Assembly (NCBI GenBank): GCA_943704415.1
Contig: CALSCO010001884.1
Location: forward strand, 1-36,030
Reading direction: 5' to 3'
From: Parvularia atlantis
Taxonomy: Eukaryota > Opisthokonta > Rotosphaerida
Length of the DNA: 36,030 nucleotides
Part shown: positions 1-11,113 of the stretch, in pieces
Numbering within the stretch: position 1 is the first letter of the stretch
Layout: each line of letters starts with the position of its first letter
Position numbers and translations under genes: made by a program
Notes under the pieces: generated by a model
Told to the model about the DNA's origin: nothing
What the model saw: the letters and a program-made list of their open reading frames with translations, nothing else
Database searches by the model: none

Positions 1-41
1 CCCCCCTGGCACCCCATTGCGCCGCTCACGTGGCCCGGCAG

Positions 42-3000
42 CCCCCACGCTCCAGACGCCCACGCAGGGCACCGTCGTGCAGGTCAACACCACCGTCTCG
101 TTCACGTTCCGCCAGATGCTCCCGTCCGCCAACGGCCTCGGCTGCAACAGCAACAGCTTCCCCGTGGGCTACATGGTGCGCAGAGCGTGACGAGCCACGG
201 CCGCCCGTGCCGACCGCGCGCGCAGGTTTACCTCGCCCCGGCTGGCACCGCCCAAGGCAGCCTGCAGCAGTTCCAGCTACTCGAGACGCCGATCGCGCAG
301 CAGAGCACCGCGGCCGTCGTGACCACCAACTTTACGCTCACGACGTATGTCGCGCCCCCCACACCCCGCAACCGGCGCTCACGCACCCGTCCCGGCGCGC
401 AGGCCCGGCTCTTACATCTGGACCGTGACCTACTCCAACGGCGGCCTCATCAGCTACGGCGCGCTCAACACGCTCACCGTCTGCAGCCTCTCGGCGCCCA
501 CGCTCATCTCGCCGGCCAAGAACGCCCACTTTGACACCTTCTCGGGCACGCAGCCGACAATCTTGCTCACCTGGAGCGCCGCCGCGGCGACCTGTGCGGC
601 GCAGAGTAACCGCACCCGTTCGCCCGCACTCACGCGGCGCACGCAGCCTGCAGCACCGCCAACATCGTGTACCAACTCGACGTCTCAGGCCTGGGCACGT
701 ACCACGTCACCGGCACAAGCTACACCCTGCCGCCGATCGCCGATGGTGCGGCACGCCGAGCACAAGGCAGCGCACTGCTGACACAAACCTCTCTTAGGCA
801 TGTACACGTGGACCGTCACGGCGATCGCGGGCGCGATCTCGTCGCAGCCCTCGGCCTCGTCCACCTTCTACCGGTGCGCCGACCTCGCCGCAGCGTGCAC
901 GCCTCCGTCTCACACCGCACACAGGTGCACCTACGCCCCGCCGCGCCCCGCCGCGCTGTCCGCACCTGCCAACAGCGAAATCAGCACTGAGACGTTTGTC
1001 GCGGCAGCGCATGCCTGGGCGGCTTCTCACGCGCGTACCCACAGGTCCCAGACGCTCTCGTGGTCGACGCAGCCGCCGTTCACCTTTGGCGGCCAGTGCT
1101 CGATCACGCCCAACCAGTTCAGCTTCACGCTCTCGGTCACGTACAACAACGTCGTGACCAACTACACCCTCGGCACCAACACCGTCTACGTGCGTGGATT
1201 GCAACGGTCGCGCACTGCAGACGCCTCACCGCCTGCACGCGTACACAGACGCTCAACAGCCTCGCCGTGGGCGGGTACTCCTGGACGGTCTACACCAGCA
1301 ACGCCGTGTACAGCCTCGGCGTCACGCCATGGACGTTCACGATCGGCGTCGCGTGCTCGCTCGAGGCGCCCACCGCGCCTGTGCTGACGGTTCCCGTGAC
1401 GAGTGCCGTGCTGCCGTCGGTACTCCCAGACGGGCGCGCGCGCTTGCGACTCACTACGCGCGCAGACGTCCGCGGCGCTGGTCTGGAGCCTGCGCTCGAC
1501 CGGGCAGTCGTGCACGTCCGGGCCCGAGTTCTTCCGCCTAAACGTGACTGCGCCTGACGGCATCACGCAGTCGTACCAGATCAGCTCTGACGTGACCTCG
1601 TACACGCTCAGCGGTCTCGTCGTCGGTGCGCACGGCGCTGCGCAGCCCGCACGCAGCGCTGACGCTGTCGCACAGGCACGTACACCTGGACCGTGTCGTA
1701 CACCAACGCGGCTGACCTCACCACGACGTCCTCGCCCTCGTTGTTCACGATCTGCCTCCCGACGGGCCTGCGGTGCGGCGCGTCCACTGTGCCGCGCAAT
1801 CGGGCCAACCGCTTGTGCGTGCGCGCAGCGTGCCGACGATCGCGGCACCGACCACACCCACCGTGGTCTCGCTCACCCCGCCCACCGTCACTTGGACGGC
1901 CGCGACGCCAACGATCGTGTGCTGTGCGTCGGCGCAGCGCGCGGTCCGCCCTTGCCCTCACATGCACCCCGACACTCACTCACGCAGACGCGAGCTACCC
2001 GATCGACTACCTCGTCACGGCGACGTGCACGCAGTTCTGCACCGGCACGCCCGGCGCCGTCGTCCAGGTCGGCGGCACCGACATTTCCTCGAGCTACGTC
2101 CCCCTCGACGGCATCGGCGGCCTCTGGACGCTTCAGGTCTCGGCCCGCGCGCGCGTCGTCGCGTCCGACACGTCGGCCTCGACCACCGTCCAGTACCAGT
2201 ACTGCACGCCCGTCTACCCAGACGTGCCCGCGCTGATTTCGCCGAGCAACAACCAACTCAACCTGTTGCCCGACGTCGTCATCGCGTGGTCGGTCGCCAA
2301 CTGGGAGACCGTGGCCGCGTGCAACACATTCGTCGCGGGCTACCAGATCGACGTCTACATCGACACGACCTACGACTTTTCCTCGCCCAACCTCGACGTG
2401 CGCACGTTCAACGTCACGACCATCGCAGACCTGCCGACGTCGATCAACTGGACCGCGCCAGCCAGCGGTGCGCGCACGCACGCGGGGCCGGGACGCCGTA
2501 GCTGACAGTCCGTGCGCGTGCAGGCTCGTACTACTGGAAGGTGGTCGCAACCAAGTGGATGAACGCGGGCAGTGTCGCGTCCTACCAGCGCACGTCATCC
2601 GTCAGCCTCTTTTCGGTTGGGCAACGACGCGCGAGCGCGCTGCGCACGGCCGAAGCTGAAGCGCGCTGTGCACGCGTGCGCAGGTCTGCGTCAACGTCCC
2701 GCCCGTCGCGCCGAGCATCAGCGCGTTCCTCAACGAGACGCTCGACATCACGTACGACAACGTGACGGCCACGCTCACCTGGTCGTCGTTCGCCTTCAGC
2801 GATGTGCGCGCATGCACACGAAACAGCGGAGCGCGTGCTGAACCGCGCGCAGTTTGGCCTCACCTGCGACTACGACGTCGCCCAGCGCCCGTTCGTGCCG
2901 ACGATCGAGCTCTTTGTCGGCACAAGCGACAACTTCACCACCGCGCTCGCCGTGCGTGCCCCCGTGACCCGCGCTGCGCGGCATCGCCCGACACGCCCGC

Positions 3001-5241
3001 ACGCGCACTCGCAGTCGTACCCGTGGACCACGCGTCTGGTCGACATCACGGCGCTGCTGACCGGCAACAGCACGTTCTACTGGCGCATCGGCCTGTCGAA
3101 TGGCCTCGCGACGACCCTGTCCAACACGGTCGCCTTCAACGTCGTGTCGTACGCGACCTCGACGCCGCCGCCGACCTTCCCGCCGACGCTGCCGGTGCGC
3201 GCCCTCTTACGGCACACGACGCGTGCTGACACGGCGCGCGCGCAGGGCGGGACCACGCTGTGCCCGGGCTGCGGTGAGCTGGGCGTGGCGGGGCTGCCGG
3301 CGGGCGCGATCGCCGGCATCGTCATCGCCATCGTGCGTCATTGGCGCGGTCGCCTGCGCTCAGTGGCTGACGACCGCGCGCAGATCCTGAGCGCGATCAT
3401 GTTTGTGGTCGCGTTCATCTGGTGGCGCCGCAGCAAGCGCGACAAGGACGCGGACCGGCTCGAGAAGCTCGAGTCAATGTTTGACATGACGCCGACGCGG
3501 GTGCGCACCCTCGCGAACGTGCGGCCGCAGCTCACGCGCGCGCGCGTGCGCCCGCGCTGCCACAGGACGACGCACTCAATGCGTACGTCGTCCCTGCGCA
3601 CACCCTGGCCCTGTACAACCCACGGCACCCGCTCTACGCCATCAAGGTGCGACCGCAGCGCGCGTACGGCCGCGTCCGTGTGTCTGACATACGTGCGCCA
3701 AACAGGGCAAGCCCATCTGGCAGACCTTTGAGGAGCTCGTGGTCGCGCGTGACTTCAAGCTGCCGTTCCTGCTGCTGCAGGGCGTCGAAAAGTGCGCGCT
3801 TGATGCAGGCGTGCGCGGTGCCAGCAAACTCGCTCACGCGCGCCCGCGTGCGCGCGCGATGTCCGCAGCACCGAACACGCCGACGTCGTGACCAAGTCGC
3901 TCGTGTACCTGTTCCAGGTCCACGGCTGCGCCGACGACCTCATCCGCTTCCTCATCTCGCGTGAGGTCCGTAAGGCCGAGAAGGACAACGTGCTCGAGGC
4001 GTCGACGCTCTTCCGTGCCAACAGGTGCGCCGCGCGTCGTTTGTGCCTCGCGCGCGCTCATCACCGGCACGCGCAGCTTTGCGTCGGCCGCCTTCACGGC
4101 CTACTGCCGCGTCGAGGGCCTTGAGTACCTCGTGGCGACGCTGCGGTCGTTCCACGTCGAGATCATCCGCAGCGCGGAGAAGGCCAAGATTGAGGCCGAC
4201 AAGAAGGCCCGGCTCGAGAGCCGGCACACGGTCGACAAGGGCGTGGTGGTGCAGACCAAGACGTCGCGCAACGAGGTGCGAGCTGCGTCCGCGGGGGCAA
4301 TCGCAGCTGAATCGGCGCGTCGCCAGCTGTTCCGGGGCAATATGGAGGTTGACCCGAACCGGGTCGAGCACGAGGACGATGTGGTCGTGAATCGGATCGC
4401 GCTGGAGCTGACATGCCAGCGCCTGCTCACGGCGATCCTGCAGTCCGAGAGCTACTTCCCGATCCGGCTGCGGTGCGCTGCCGTGCGGCTGGGCGTGCGC
4501 CTACTAACGCCGTGCTGTGTGCCCACAGCAACATCATGCACCACGTGCGCGAGACGATCAACGCACGCTTCCCGACGGCCGCGCCGGCCGCGATTGGCGG
4601 GTTCATCTTCCTGCGGTGCGCGTGCCGCGCGCCCCCCTTCGCACGTCCAGACTGACCCAGCGGCGGCGACGCAGCCTCATCAACCCGGCCATCATCACGC
4701 CGGCCTCGTTTGGCCTGCTGCCGCAGGACCCGGACTCGGACGTGAAGCGGCAGCTCGTGCTCGTGACCAAGGTGCTGCAGAACCTGGCCAACGGCACAAG
4801 CTTCAAGGAGGACTTCATGAAGAGCATGAACGACTTTATCGACGCCAACCGCGAGCGCATGGAGCGCTTCTTCCGCGAGGCACGTCGCCGCGCGAGGCAA
4901 GCGCACTCGGCACGGCTCATGTGCGTCGCCAGGTGTCCAACAAGCCAACGGCCGCCAACCCCCCGCCCGTGCCCGTGCCGGACCACGTGCACTACTACTC
5001 GCTCGCGGCGCTGCACGACGTCCTCTGCCGCCTCAAGGCCAAGGCACGCGCACGGGCGTCTCGCGGGTCCCGTGCACTAATCGCACTGCACGGCGGCCGG
5101 CAGATCATGGGCACGCTGGACGAGGAGGCGCGCCTGCGACCCGAGCAGGCGCACGGCATCCGCTCGCGCTTCATCGACGTCATGGCCGAGCTGGGCGAGC
5201 CCGTGCCGCTGCAGCCGCCGGCCGAAGCCGTCGCCGTGTGA
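42..5241 (+). CDS. Transmembrane RasGAP with FN3-like ectodomain (5' incomplete)
   Basis: About 1262 residues are visible; the gene runs off the left edge. Exons: 42-175, 226-344, 403-593, 647-745, 798-873, 925-993, 1045-1189, 1249-1419, 1466-1625, 1676-1772, 1829-1923, 1988-2467, 2524-2615, 2684-2803, 2853-2951, 3015-3194, 3246-3332, 3384-3500, 3566-3646, 3706-3791, 3869-4024, 4077-4472, 4529-4615, 4675-4879, 4933-5043, 5104-5241. Residues 1-780 hold about seven repeats of some 100 residues with a recurring Y-x-W-T-V strand, cysteines and N-glycosylation sequons, resembling fibronectin III/Ig-like folds. A hydrophobic helix (about 793-815, ending FIWWRRSKR) is followed by a cytosolic RasGAP domain with the arginine-finger segment TLFRANS and the signature FLRLINPAIITP. 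RasGAPs switch off Ras by speeding GTP hydrolysis. Seen: the motifs and the fusion. Inferred: extracellular contact modulates Ras at the plasma membrane. The introns at 4880 and 5044 use GC donors; the second is in frame and less certain. Confidence 0.9.
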
Positions 5242-5298
5242 GAAACGAAGAGAAAAGCTGAGCGTGTTGTAGCTGTCCGCAGTCTGCTCCGTATCATC

Positions 5299-6689
5299 AT
5301 GGCGGTGCGTCGATCAACCATCGCGCTGCCCGCTGACGCGCGCGCGAGCAGCTCGGCCTCGCGCGCCTGCCGCTGCTGCCGTGGCTGCACCTGAACCACA
5401 GCCTGTTCACGGCGCGCAAGATGCGTCTGCTGCCGGGCTGCCTCGAATACAGTGGCGTGGGCGGCACAGCGTGCGCACACGCAGCCGCTCAGACGCCGCG
5501 CAGACCGCAAGTACCCGCTCGCGGGGCTCGTCGGCTTCCTCGCGGTCAACTTTGGCTCGGCCATCATGCTCAGCGTCTTCCTGCGCGAGGACTGGGGCTT
5601 CCTCGCTGACAACTTCCAGGTGCCCTCGGCCGTCGCGTGCTGGTGCGTCCGGCGTCTGCGCTCGGGCGGCTGGGGCTGACGCGCGGGCCCCAGGTACGTC
5701 GTCTTCTTTGCGCCGCTCGACCTCGGCTTCCTCGCCGTGGACCTGCTGCCTGTACAGGTACCGCGCGCATGCGCGCGCGCGCGCATGGGCTGCCGAGCGC
5801 TCGCTGAGAGCCGGCGGCGGCGCAGTTTGCGATGGCGGCGGTCGAGGGCGTCCGCAATGCGCTCAAGAACGTCGACGGCGTGCGGCACGGCCTGAGCGCC
5901 TTTCCGGGCTCGTGGACGACGGCAGTCGTGTGCGGCTTCCTCGGCGGTGCGCACGCCGCACACGCTGCTGCCGCTGCCGCTGTGCCCTCACGCCGCGGGG
6001 CACAGGCTGCGGCAGCTCGTTCGTGCTCTGGTTTGAGCGGCAGTCGCGCGGCGTGCACGCCATCCACGACCTCAACAAGCCGTCAGGGTGCGCGGCTGAG
6101 CTGTGCGTTGTGTGTGCACTGCGGCCGACCCGTGCCGCGCAGGTTTGTCAAGCTGTGCCTCGTCGTCAGCCTGCTGTTTGTCGTGCTCGGCGATGCAGCG
6201 GCGCTCTTGCCGCCCAAGTACGCTCTGAGCGACGAGACGGGCACGGAGCTGGCCATCGTGCTGCACGTCGCATTCCTGCTGGCCGCGGTTCTCAACAAGG
6301 CGCGTTGTGCGCCGCTGACCCGCTCGCGCGTTCGCTAACACTGGCCCGCGGCGCCGCAGAACTTTGACCCGCTCGCGCTGCCGTTTGCGACGCTGCGGCT
6401 GCTACTCTTTGGCGTGACCGCGGGCGACGACGAGCACCACCACCCGCACGGCCGGCACCCAAAACCGACAGCCGTCGACGTCGAGGTCAAGGGCGAGGAG
6501 CCGGCCGTGCCCAAAACCGTGATCGCGCCGGGCTCGGCGACCAAGGCGGCCGCGTCGACGCCGCAGGGCTCGCCGGCGCCGAGCGCCATCGCGCTGTCCG
6601 GGCCGTCGGCGTCGAGCAGCGGCGTTGGGCTGGCCGAGCCTGTGGAGGCGCCCCCGGCAAGGCGGCGCGGGAGGAGCGTGCGCGAGTGA
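5299..6689 (+). CDS. TMEM38: TRIC trimeric intracellular cation channel
   Basis: The spliced model gives 332 residues from exons 5299-5304, 5352-5451, 5504-5642, 5694-5757, 5826-5946, 6006-6087, 6143-6299 and 6360-6689. The first exon is only ATG GCG. TRIC proteins are K+-permeable channels of the ER/SR that balance charge during Ca2+ release. Collinear matches to the animal family: RKYPLAG followed by a Gly-containing helix, WYVVFFAPLDLGF, LLPVQ before the KEV-region helix, the GG-containing pore helix, and a C-terminal LRLLLFG followed by a His-rich stretch (DDEHHHPHG) like that of vertebrate TRIC-A. The KEV motif of TM4 is altered (VEG in place of KEV), which may change gating. The tail is basic (PARRRGRSVRE), as in ER-retained members. 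The last intron (6300-6359) has a GC donor. The ATG lies 57 bases after the RasGAP stop. TRICs are best known from animals and prokaryotes, so a protist copy is notable. Confidence 0.88.
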
Positions 6690-6808
6690 GCGGCGTGTCG
6701 CTTGCGCGGGGTGTCGAGATGTTTGATGAAACGGGGGGGAAACAAGACAAAGGAAGGCAGGCGGGTCCATCCGCGCCAACAAACGGGTGATGCGGGGTAG
6801 CAAAGGGG

Positions 6809-8530
6809 CTACTTCGATGGTGCGTGCCTGTCGATGGTCGGGAAGCCGTTGAACGTCCAGAAGCTGACCTGCTCGGCGTGGCAACGAGGCGTGAGCGGCG
6901 TGCGGCGGCCTGCGAGTGCGCGCACCTTGTCTTTTTCCCGCACGTCCGGGTCGAGTATTGCGTCCTCGGGCGTGGGGTGGAAGTACTGCGGCATCCACGC
7001 GACCTTGTTGTGCTCGCGCTGCTTGCGCAGTTGCCTCTGCCGGGCCGACCACCGCGCGTTAGCGCCCGCCCTCACGGCGCCAGAGCGTACGCCGCACCTG
7101 GCGCTCCTCGATCGCGTTCTTCTCTGTCCCGGCCTTGGTGTAGTCCTCGTTGATCAGCGCCTGCGTCACCGGCCGCCACACCTTGAGCGTCTCGAGGTCG
7201 CTCTGCTGCTCGATCGGCTTGGTGCGCGGGTAGACCGCCTTAATGCCCGAGGTCACGTCCGACAGCAGGATCTGCACGCCCGACTCGGCGTCGTGCGCGT
7301 ACGTCTTGTCGGCCCACTTGCCCGAGAGCGTGTACAGCTGCGTCGATGCCTCAGCTGGCGCGCCGCCGCCTCCCAGAGCCTCCAGGGCGAGCGCGCACCG
7401 GCACCTCGTCGTCCGTGTAGTAGATGGACCCCTTGATCCCGTGGTACTCGCCCAAGAACCACCCCTTGCTGCGAAGCGCGCTGCGCATCAGCCCGCGCAG
7501 CACGGCCACCAGCGGGCGCGGGGACGCACGCGATGTGCGAGATGTGCGCGGTGATGCCGGCCGACGACGACACAAACGTCTCGCCCGTGATCTCGACAAA
7601 GATCCGGCCGCTGATGATGCCGCGCAGGTGCATCTCCGGGTACGACAGCCTGTACTCCTCGTTGTGCTGCTTGAGCACGAGGATGATCTCGCCCAGGTTC
7701 TCGACCTGTGCGCGTGGCACGCGCACACAGGTGAGCCCGGCGCAAGCCCCGGCCGCACGTGCCCACGCGCACCTTGACCGACGTGCCGCGGAACTTGGTC
7801 TTGGTCAAGATGGACCCGTTCAGGTACATGCCCAGGTATGGACTCTCGAACATGAACGCGCTCACGGGCGGGTGGTGCGACACTGCGTGCGTGCGCGCGC
7901 ACGTGGGGGGCGTGAGCGTGGCACGGGCGAGAGAGGCGTCCCGCGGCGGCGCACCCTGCTCGGCCGTCATCGTCACGTGCTTCCACTCGCTCTTGGGGTC
8001 GTCCCAGAAGCAGTGGTACTGCTCGCCCAGGATCGGGTTGTACGGCTTGCGCACCGACTGGCTCGTCACGAAGGGCTCGCCAAAGTTGGCCCAGAGGCTG
8101 GCGAGCCACCAGCGCACAACGCGGAGCATGCGCTCTGTGTAGGCGCGCCGAGCACGCTCAGCCCCCCCGCCGCGTCGCCTCAGCGGGCAGGCCGCACACA
8201 CCCTTCGCGTCGGCCCCGCTGTTGATCGCCGCAAACAGCTCTGGGTACGAGTGGTACGCCGTCTCGTGCTCGAGGATGGATTTGCCACTGAGGAGGAACG
8301 AGGGCGCGCTCAGGTTGGCGAGGTCGCCCGAGGCCGTCATCAGCTGCGCCCCGCCCGCGTCTTGAGCACGCGCGTGCGCGCACAAGACCGCCGCGCACCT
8401 GCCGGATATACGACCCCCAGCTCGACTTCTGCGCCGGCGGCACGACCGATGCGCCGTTCCCGCTGTCACCCTCGTCGTCGAGCGCGAGCTGGCCCGCGGC
8501 GCCGGCCACGTCGTCGTCGTCGGCGCTCAT
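6809..8530 (-). CDS. Oxysterol-binding protein-related protein (ORD domain)
   Basis: Nine exons give 410 residues: 8399-8530, 8202-8343, 7955-8134, 7773-7882, 7530-7705, 7399-7480, 7098-7337, 6926-7036, 6809-6868. The protein is a stand-alone ORD lipid-transfer domain without PH domain or ankyrin repeats, like short Osh/ORP proteins. Seen: KPYNPILGEQYHCFW, the family fingerprint EQVSHHPP (restored across the intron 7883-7954), the beta-barrel segments FMFESPYLGMYLNGS and YPEMHLRGIISGRIFVE, and the C-terminal FWTFNGFP. ORD proteins exchange sterol, PI4P or PS at membrane contacts; the two histidines of SHHPP bind the phosphoinositide head group. The N-terminus is acidic (MSADDDDVAG). The start at 8530 is the first ATG of this exon, but a splice-acceptor-like CAG lies just upstream, so a further 5' exon within 8531-8780 is possible. 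It is convergent with the TRIC gene, with 119 bases between stops. Confidence 0.92.
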
Positions 8531-8780
8531 CGCGGCGGCCTGCGCGCGCGCCGTGGTGCCGTCAGCGTGCGGGATGCGGCGGCCCTTTCCCTGCGAGCGC
8601 GGCCGCGCCCTTTTCCGGCTCAGCGCCCCCGCGCCGGCCACGCGAGCAAAGTGCGCGCCGCGGCCGCCCGTTCCTCCCCGCACCCTCGCGCCGCGCCATC
8701 GTCCCGTGCGCCACGCGGCCGGAAGGCGGCGCGTGCGGCGCATGGCGCGCTTCTGCCGATATGTCCCTCAAACGACAAGG
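8531..8780. other. Upstream region of the OSBP-related gene
   Basis: These 250 bases separate two tandem minus-strand genes. Read on the minus strand, a CTGAC branch motif and a CAG acceptor sit immediately before the OSBP-related ATG, which suggests a 5' UTR intron or an extra first exon. I could not identify its donor with confidence. Confidence 0.4.
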
Positions 8781-10747
8781 CTAGCCTGTACTGATCTCGC
8801 CGAGCACGTTGACGCGCCGCCCGCTGAACGCGCGCGACACGGCGGCCTCGATCTGCGCGCGCAGCCGCCGCGACTCGTCCGCCAGCTGCGCCAGCCGCGC
8901 GCTCGTCTCGGCGATGCGCGCTGTTAGCTGGACGCGCTTGATCTCGGTTGCCGCCAGCCGCGCGCGCGACGCCTGCGACAGCCGCAGCTTGTGCTCGAGC
9001 GACGCCACGAGCCGGTCGAGGTACCGCGGCGACGACCTGATCAGGAACACGCGCGAGTGCCGCAGCTGGTCTGCGAGCCGATCAAGCTGCGGGCCGCGTC
9101 AGCGCCACGCTATGCCCACGCCGCACACGCACCGGCACCAGGAGGCCGCGCAGCGACTCGACCGTCTGGTACAGCCGCTCCGACTGGAAGTGGTGCGCCG
9201 TCACCGCGGCCTCACCCTTGCCGCTCTGCTCGGCGATGCGCTGGGCCACAAAGGCGTGTAGCTGCGCAGTCGCCGTCAGCGTCGCAACGCCGCGTGTGCG
9301 CACCCACCTCGCTCAGGTCGTCCAGCAGCAGTGCCCGCCCGGCCTCGCTCTCGAGCACCGTGTCGCCCTGCGGCACGTCGGCCTGGCCCGCCTGCTCCAC
9401 GGTGATGGCCGCGGGTGCGGTGGCGCTCGCGTCCCAGTCGACCGCCACCTCGCCAGCCGTGTCAGCCGGCACGTCGGCCACGGGCGCCTCGACCGCCACG
9501 TCCCAGTCGATCGCCGGCTCGCCGTCCGCGGCAGGCTCGACGTCCCAGCTGATCGTCGGCTCGGGCTCCGGCGCAGCCTCGGGTGCAGGCTTTGGCGGCA
9601 CTATCTCGACCGTCGCGGGCGTCGTTGCCACCGTCGCGGGCGCACGTCGCTCAACAACGAGGCCTGTGTGCACCTCCAGGTCGTCCAGCGACGTGTTGCC
9701 GCACTCGCGCACGAAGCGCAGCACCGGCAGCCGGGTCGCGCGGTGCGCCGGCGCCACAAAGTCCACAAACGCGTCGTAGAAGCGCAGGAGCTCGGTTAGC
9801 TCAGGGGCGCGCGCCGCCGCCTCAATCTGCCGGCACAGCTCGGGCACGTTGAGCGTGAGCGTGAGCAGCTCGGCGCGCACGTTGAGGCCCTGCGCGCACG
9901 GCTGAGCGAGCGCGATGCGGCACAGTGCCATGCGCACCGCTATCCGCAGCTCCTGGCACTGCGCCGCGTACTTGGCCTTGTACACGTTGGCGCTGCTGAC
10001 GGCCTCGGCGTCGCGCCGTGCCAGGTCCTTGATCTGCTGCTGCCAGTTGGCCAACTGGCGCTTGGCGGCCGGGCTAGAACGACGCGGTGAGCCATCGCCC
10101 GACGCAAGACCAGGCGGGCGCGCACATCTCGTAGACGACGTACTGCAGCAGCTGGTTGGCCGTCTCGCCCAGGCATACGCCGTCCTTGTCGTACGCGCGC
10201 ACGACCTGGGCCCATTGCCGCAAGCGCTCGGACGTGTACTGGGTGCGCGTCAAGCAGCTGTGCACCGACGGGCCGGCATGGCACACCTGCCCAAACAGGT
10301 TCGTCTGGCCGTCGCTCTGCTTTAGTAGCTCGACCACCTGCACGCACTCAAAGTAGCCGAGCCGGCGCGGCGCGGCATAGTCGCCCAGCGCGCCCGTCTC
10401 GCCCGCCAGGCCCTCTTGCAGCTCGGTCACCTGCGCCCGCGCTCAGCGAGGCGATGCAGACGCATCTGTGCCGCGCCTTGGCCTGGATCGCCACGCTGCG
10501 CCGGTACCAGTCGCTCGGCGTCTTCTTGCGGTCGACGAGCCAGTCTGCGCGCGTGATGTAAGCGCGACCGCAGCTTGCGCAGCGGGCGCACGCGCGCACC
10601 GAGCAGCTTCGTCAGCTGGACGTCGATCGGCAGGTCCTCGTAGTTGGGCCGCAGCAGGCCCTGCCCCACTGACTGCATCGGCGCGCCTCAGCCGGACGCG
10701 CCGCGAGGCGCCGCGCAAGATAGACGCACCTGGATGACAGACGTCAT
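8781..10747 (-). CDS. CDK5RAP3: CDK5RAP3 (LZAP), UFM1 ligase complex subunit
   Basis: Eight exons give 538 residues (human about 506): 10730-10747, 10600-10672, 10477-10544, 10126-10430, 9938-10073, 9308-9889, 9133-9261, 8781-9086. The 18-base first exon (MTSVIQ) was placed because its donor joins an acceptor directly in front of the conserved N-terminus. Matches to animal CDK5RAP3: LPIDVQLTKLLDWLVDRKK, the helical VELLKQSDGQTNLFGQ, YEIPAAKRQLANWQQQ, LPVLRFVRECGNTSL, SSPRYLDRLVASLEHKL and the terminal GRRVNVLGE. Residues about 312-353 carry three short ISWDV / IDWDV / VDWDA motifs in an acidic linker. These correspond to the shuffled ATG8-interacting (IDWG) motifs that bind UFM1 and ATG8 proteins. 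In known systems the protein works with UFL1 and DDRGK1 on ER-bound ribosomes. Intron 10431-10476 has a GC donor; 9890-9937 is 48 bases and in frame, so it reads through as ORF. Confidence 0.93.
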
Positions 10748-10760
10748 CTTTCCGGCTCGA
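10748..10760. promoter_or_regulatory. 13-base gap between divergent start codons
   Basis: The CDK5RAP3 ATG (10747, minus strand) and the LYR-protein ATG (10761, plus strand) are separated by only 13 bases. Both starts are supported by conserved N-termini. Any promoter elements and 5' leaders must overlap the opposite coding sequence, or the transcripts must have almost no leader. No TATA-like box is visible. Confidence 0.7.
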
Positions 10761-11069
10761 ATGTCGAGCGCACGCGCGCTGCTGCGCGAGCTGCTGCGCA
10801 AGGAGCGGCGGCTGCGCCTGACCGACCGCGAGTTCTACCGCGAGCGCGTGATGCAAGTGCGCATGGCGTGCCGAGCGGGCAGGTGGGTGACGATGCACCA
10901 ACGCTGCCGCCAACGCAGGAGTTCCGGCGCTTTCGCGCCGAGACCGACCCGGAGCGCATCGCCGCGCTGCTGCGAGTGCGCGCGCGCGCGCGCGTGTTGC
11001 CGCGCCGTGCGCTGACCCGCACGCGCACAGCGTGGCGAGCACTTTGCGCGATCGGACAACGTGCTGTGA
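10761..11069 (+). CDS. Small LYR-motif (complex1_LYR) mit. protein
   Basis: Three exons (10761-10856, 10919-10975, 11031-11069) give 63 residues. The sequence begins MSSARALLRELLRKERRL, then LTDREFYRERVMQ, EFRRFRAETDPERIAALLR and a short tail. This is the LYR pattern (here LLR, with the downstream conserved Phe-Arg), and the closest resemblance I recognise is the MIEF1 upstream microprotein (AltMiD51). LYR proteins bind mitochondrial acyl carrier protein and help assemble respiratory complexes, Fe-S clusters or the mitochondrial ribosome. Which one this serves cannot be told from the sequence. No cleavable presequence is evident. It is divergent from CDK5RAP3 and convergent with the ARM gene, with 44 bases between stops. 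The intron phases (0,0) fit, and the total is a whole number of codons. Confidence 0.8.
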
Positions 11070-11113
11070 ACAGGTGTGCAAAGAACAATGCAAACATGAA
11101 CAAGGAAACGTGG

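Noticed and set aside
4276-4308. A GTGCG...CAG stretch in the RasGAP gene as an intron
   Set aside because: It is only about 31 bases, shorter than any other intron here, and the frame stays open through it, so it was kept as exon.
10074-10110. A 37-base intron in CDK5RAP3 starting at 10110
   Set aside because: The donor at 10125 gives a normal 52-base intron and restores the conserved YEIPAAKRQ segment.
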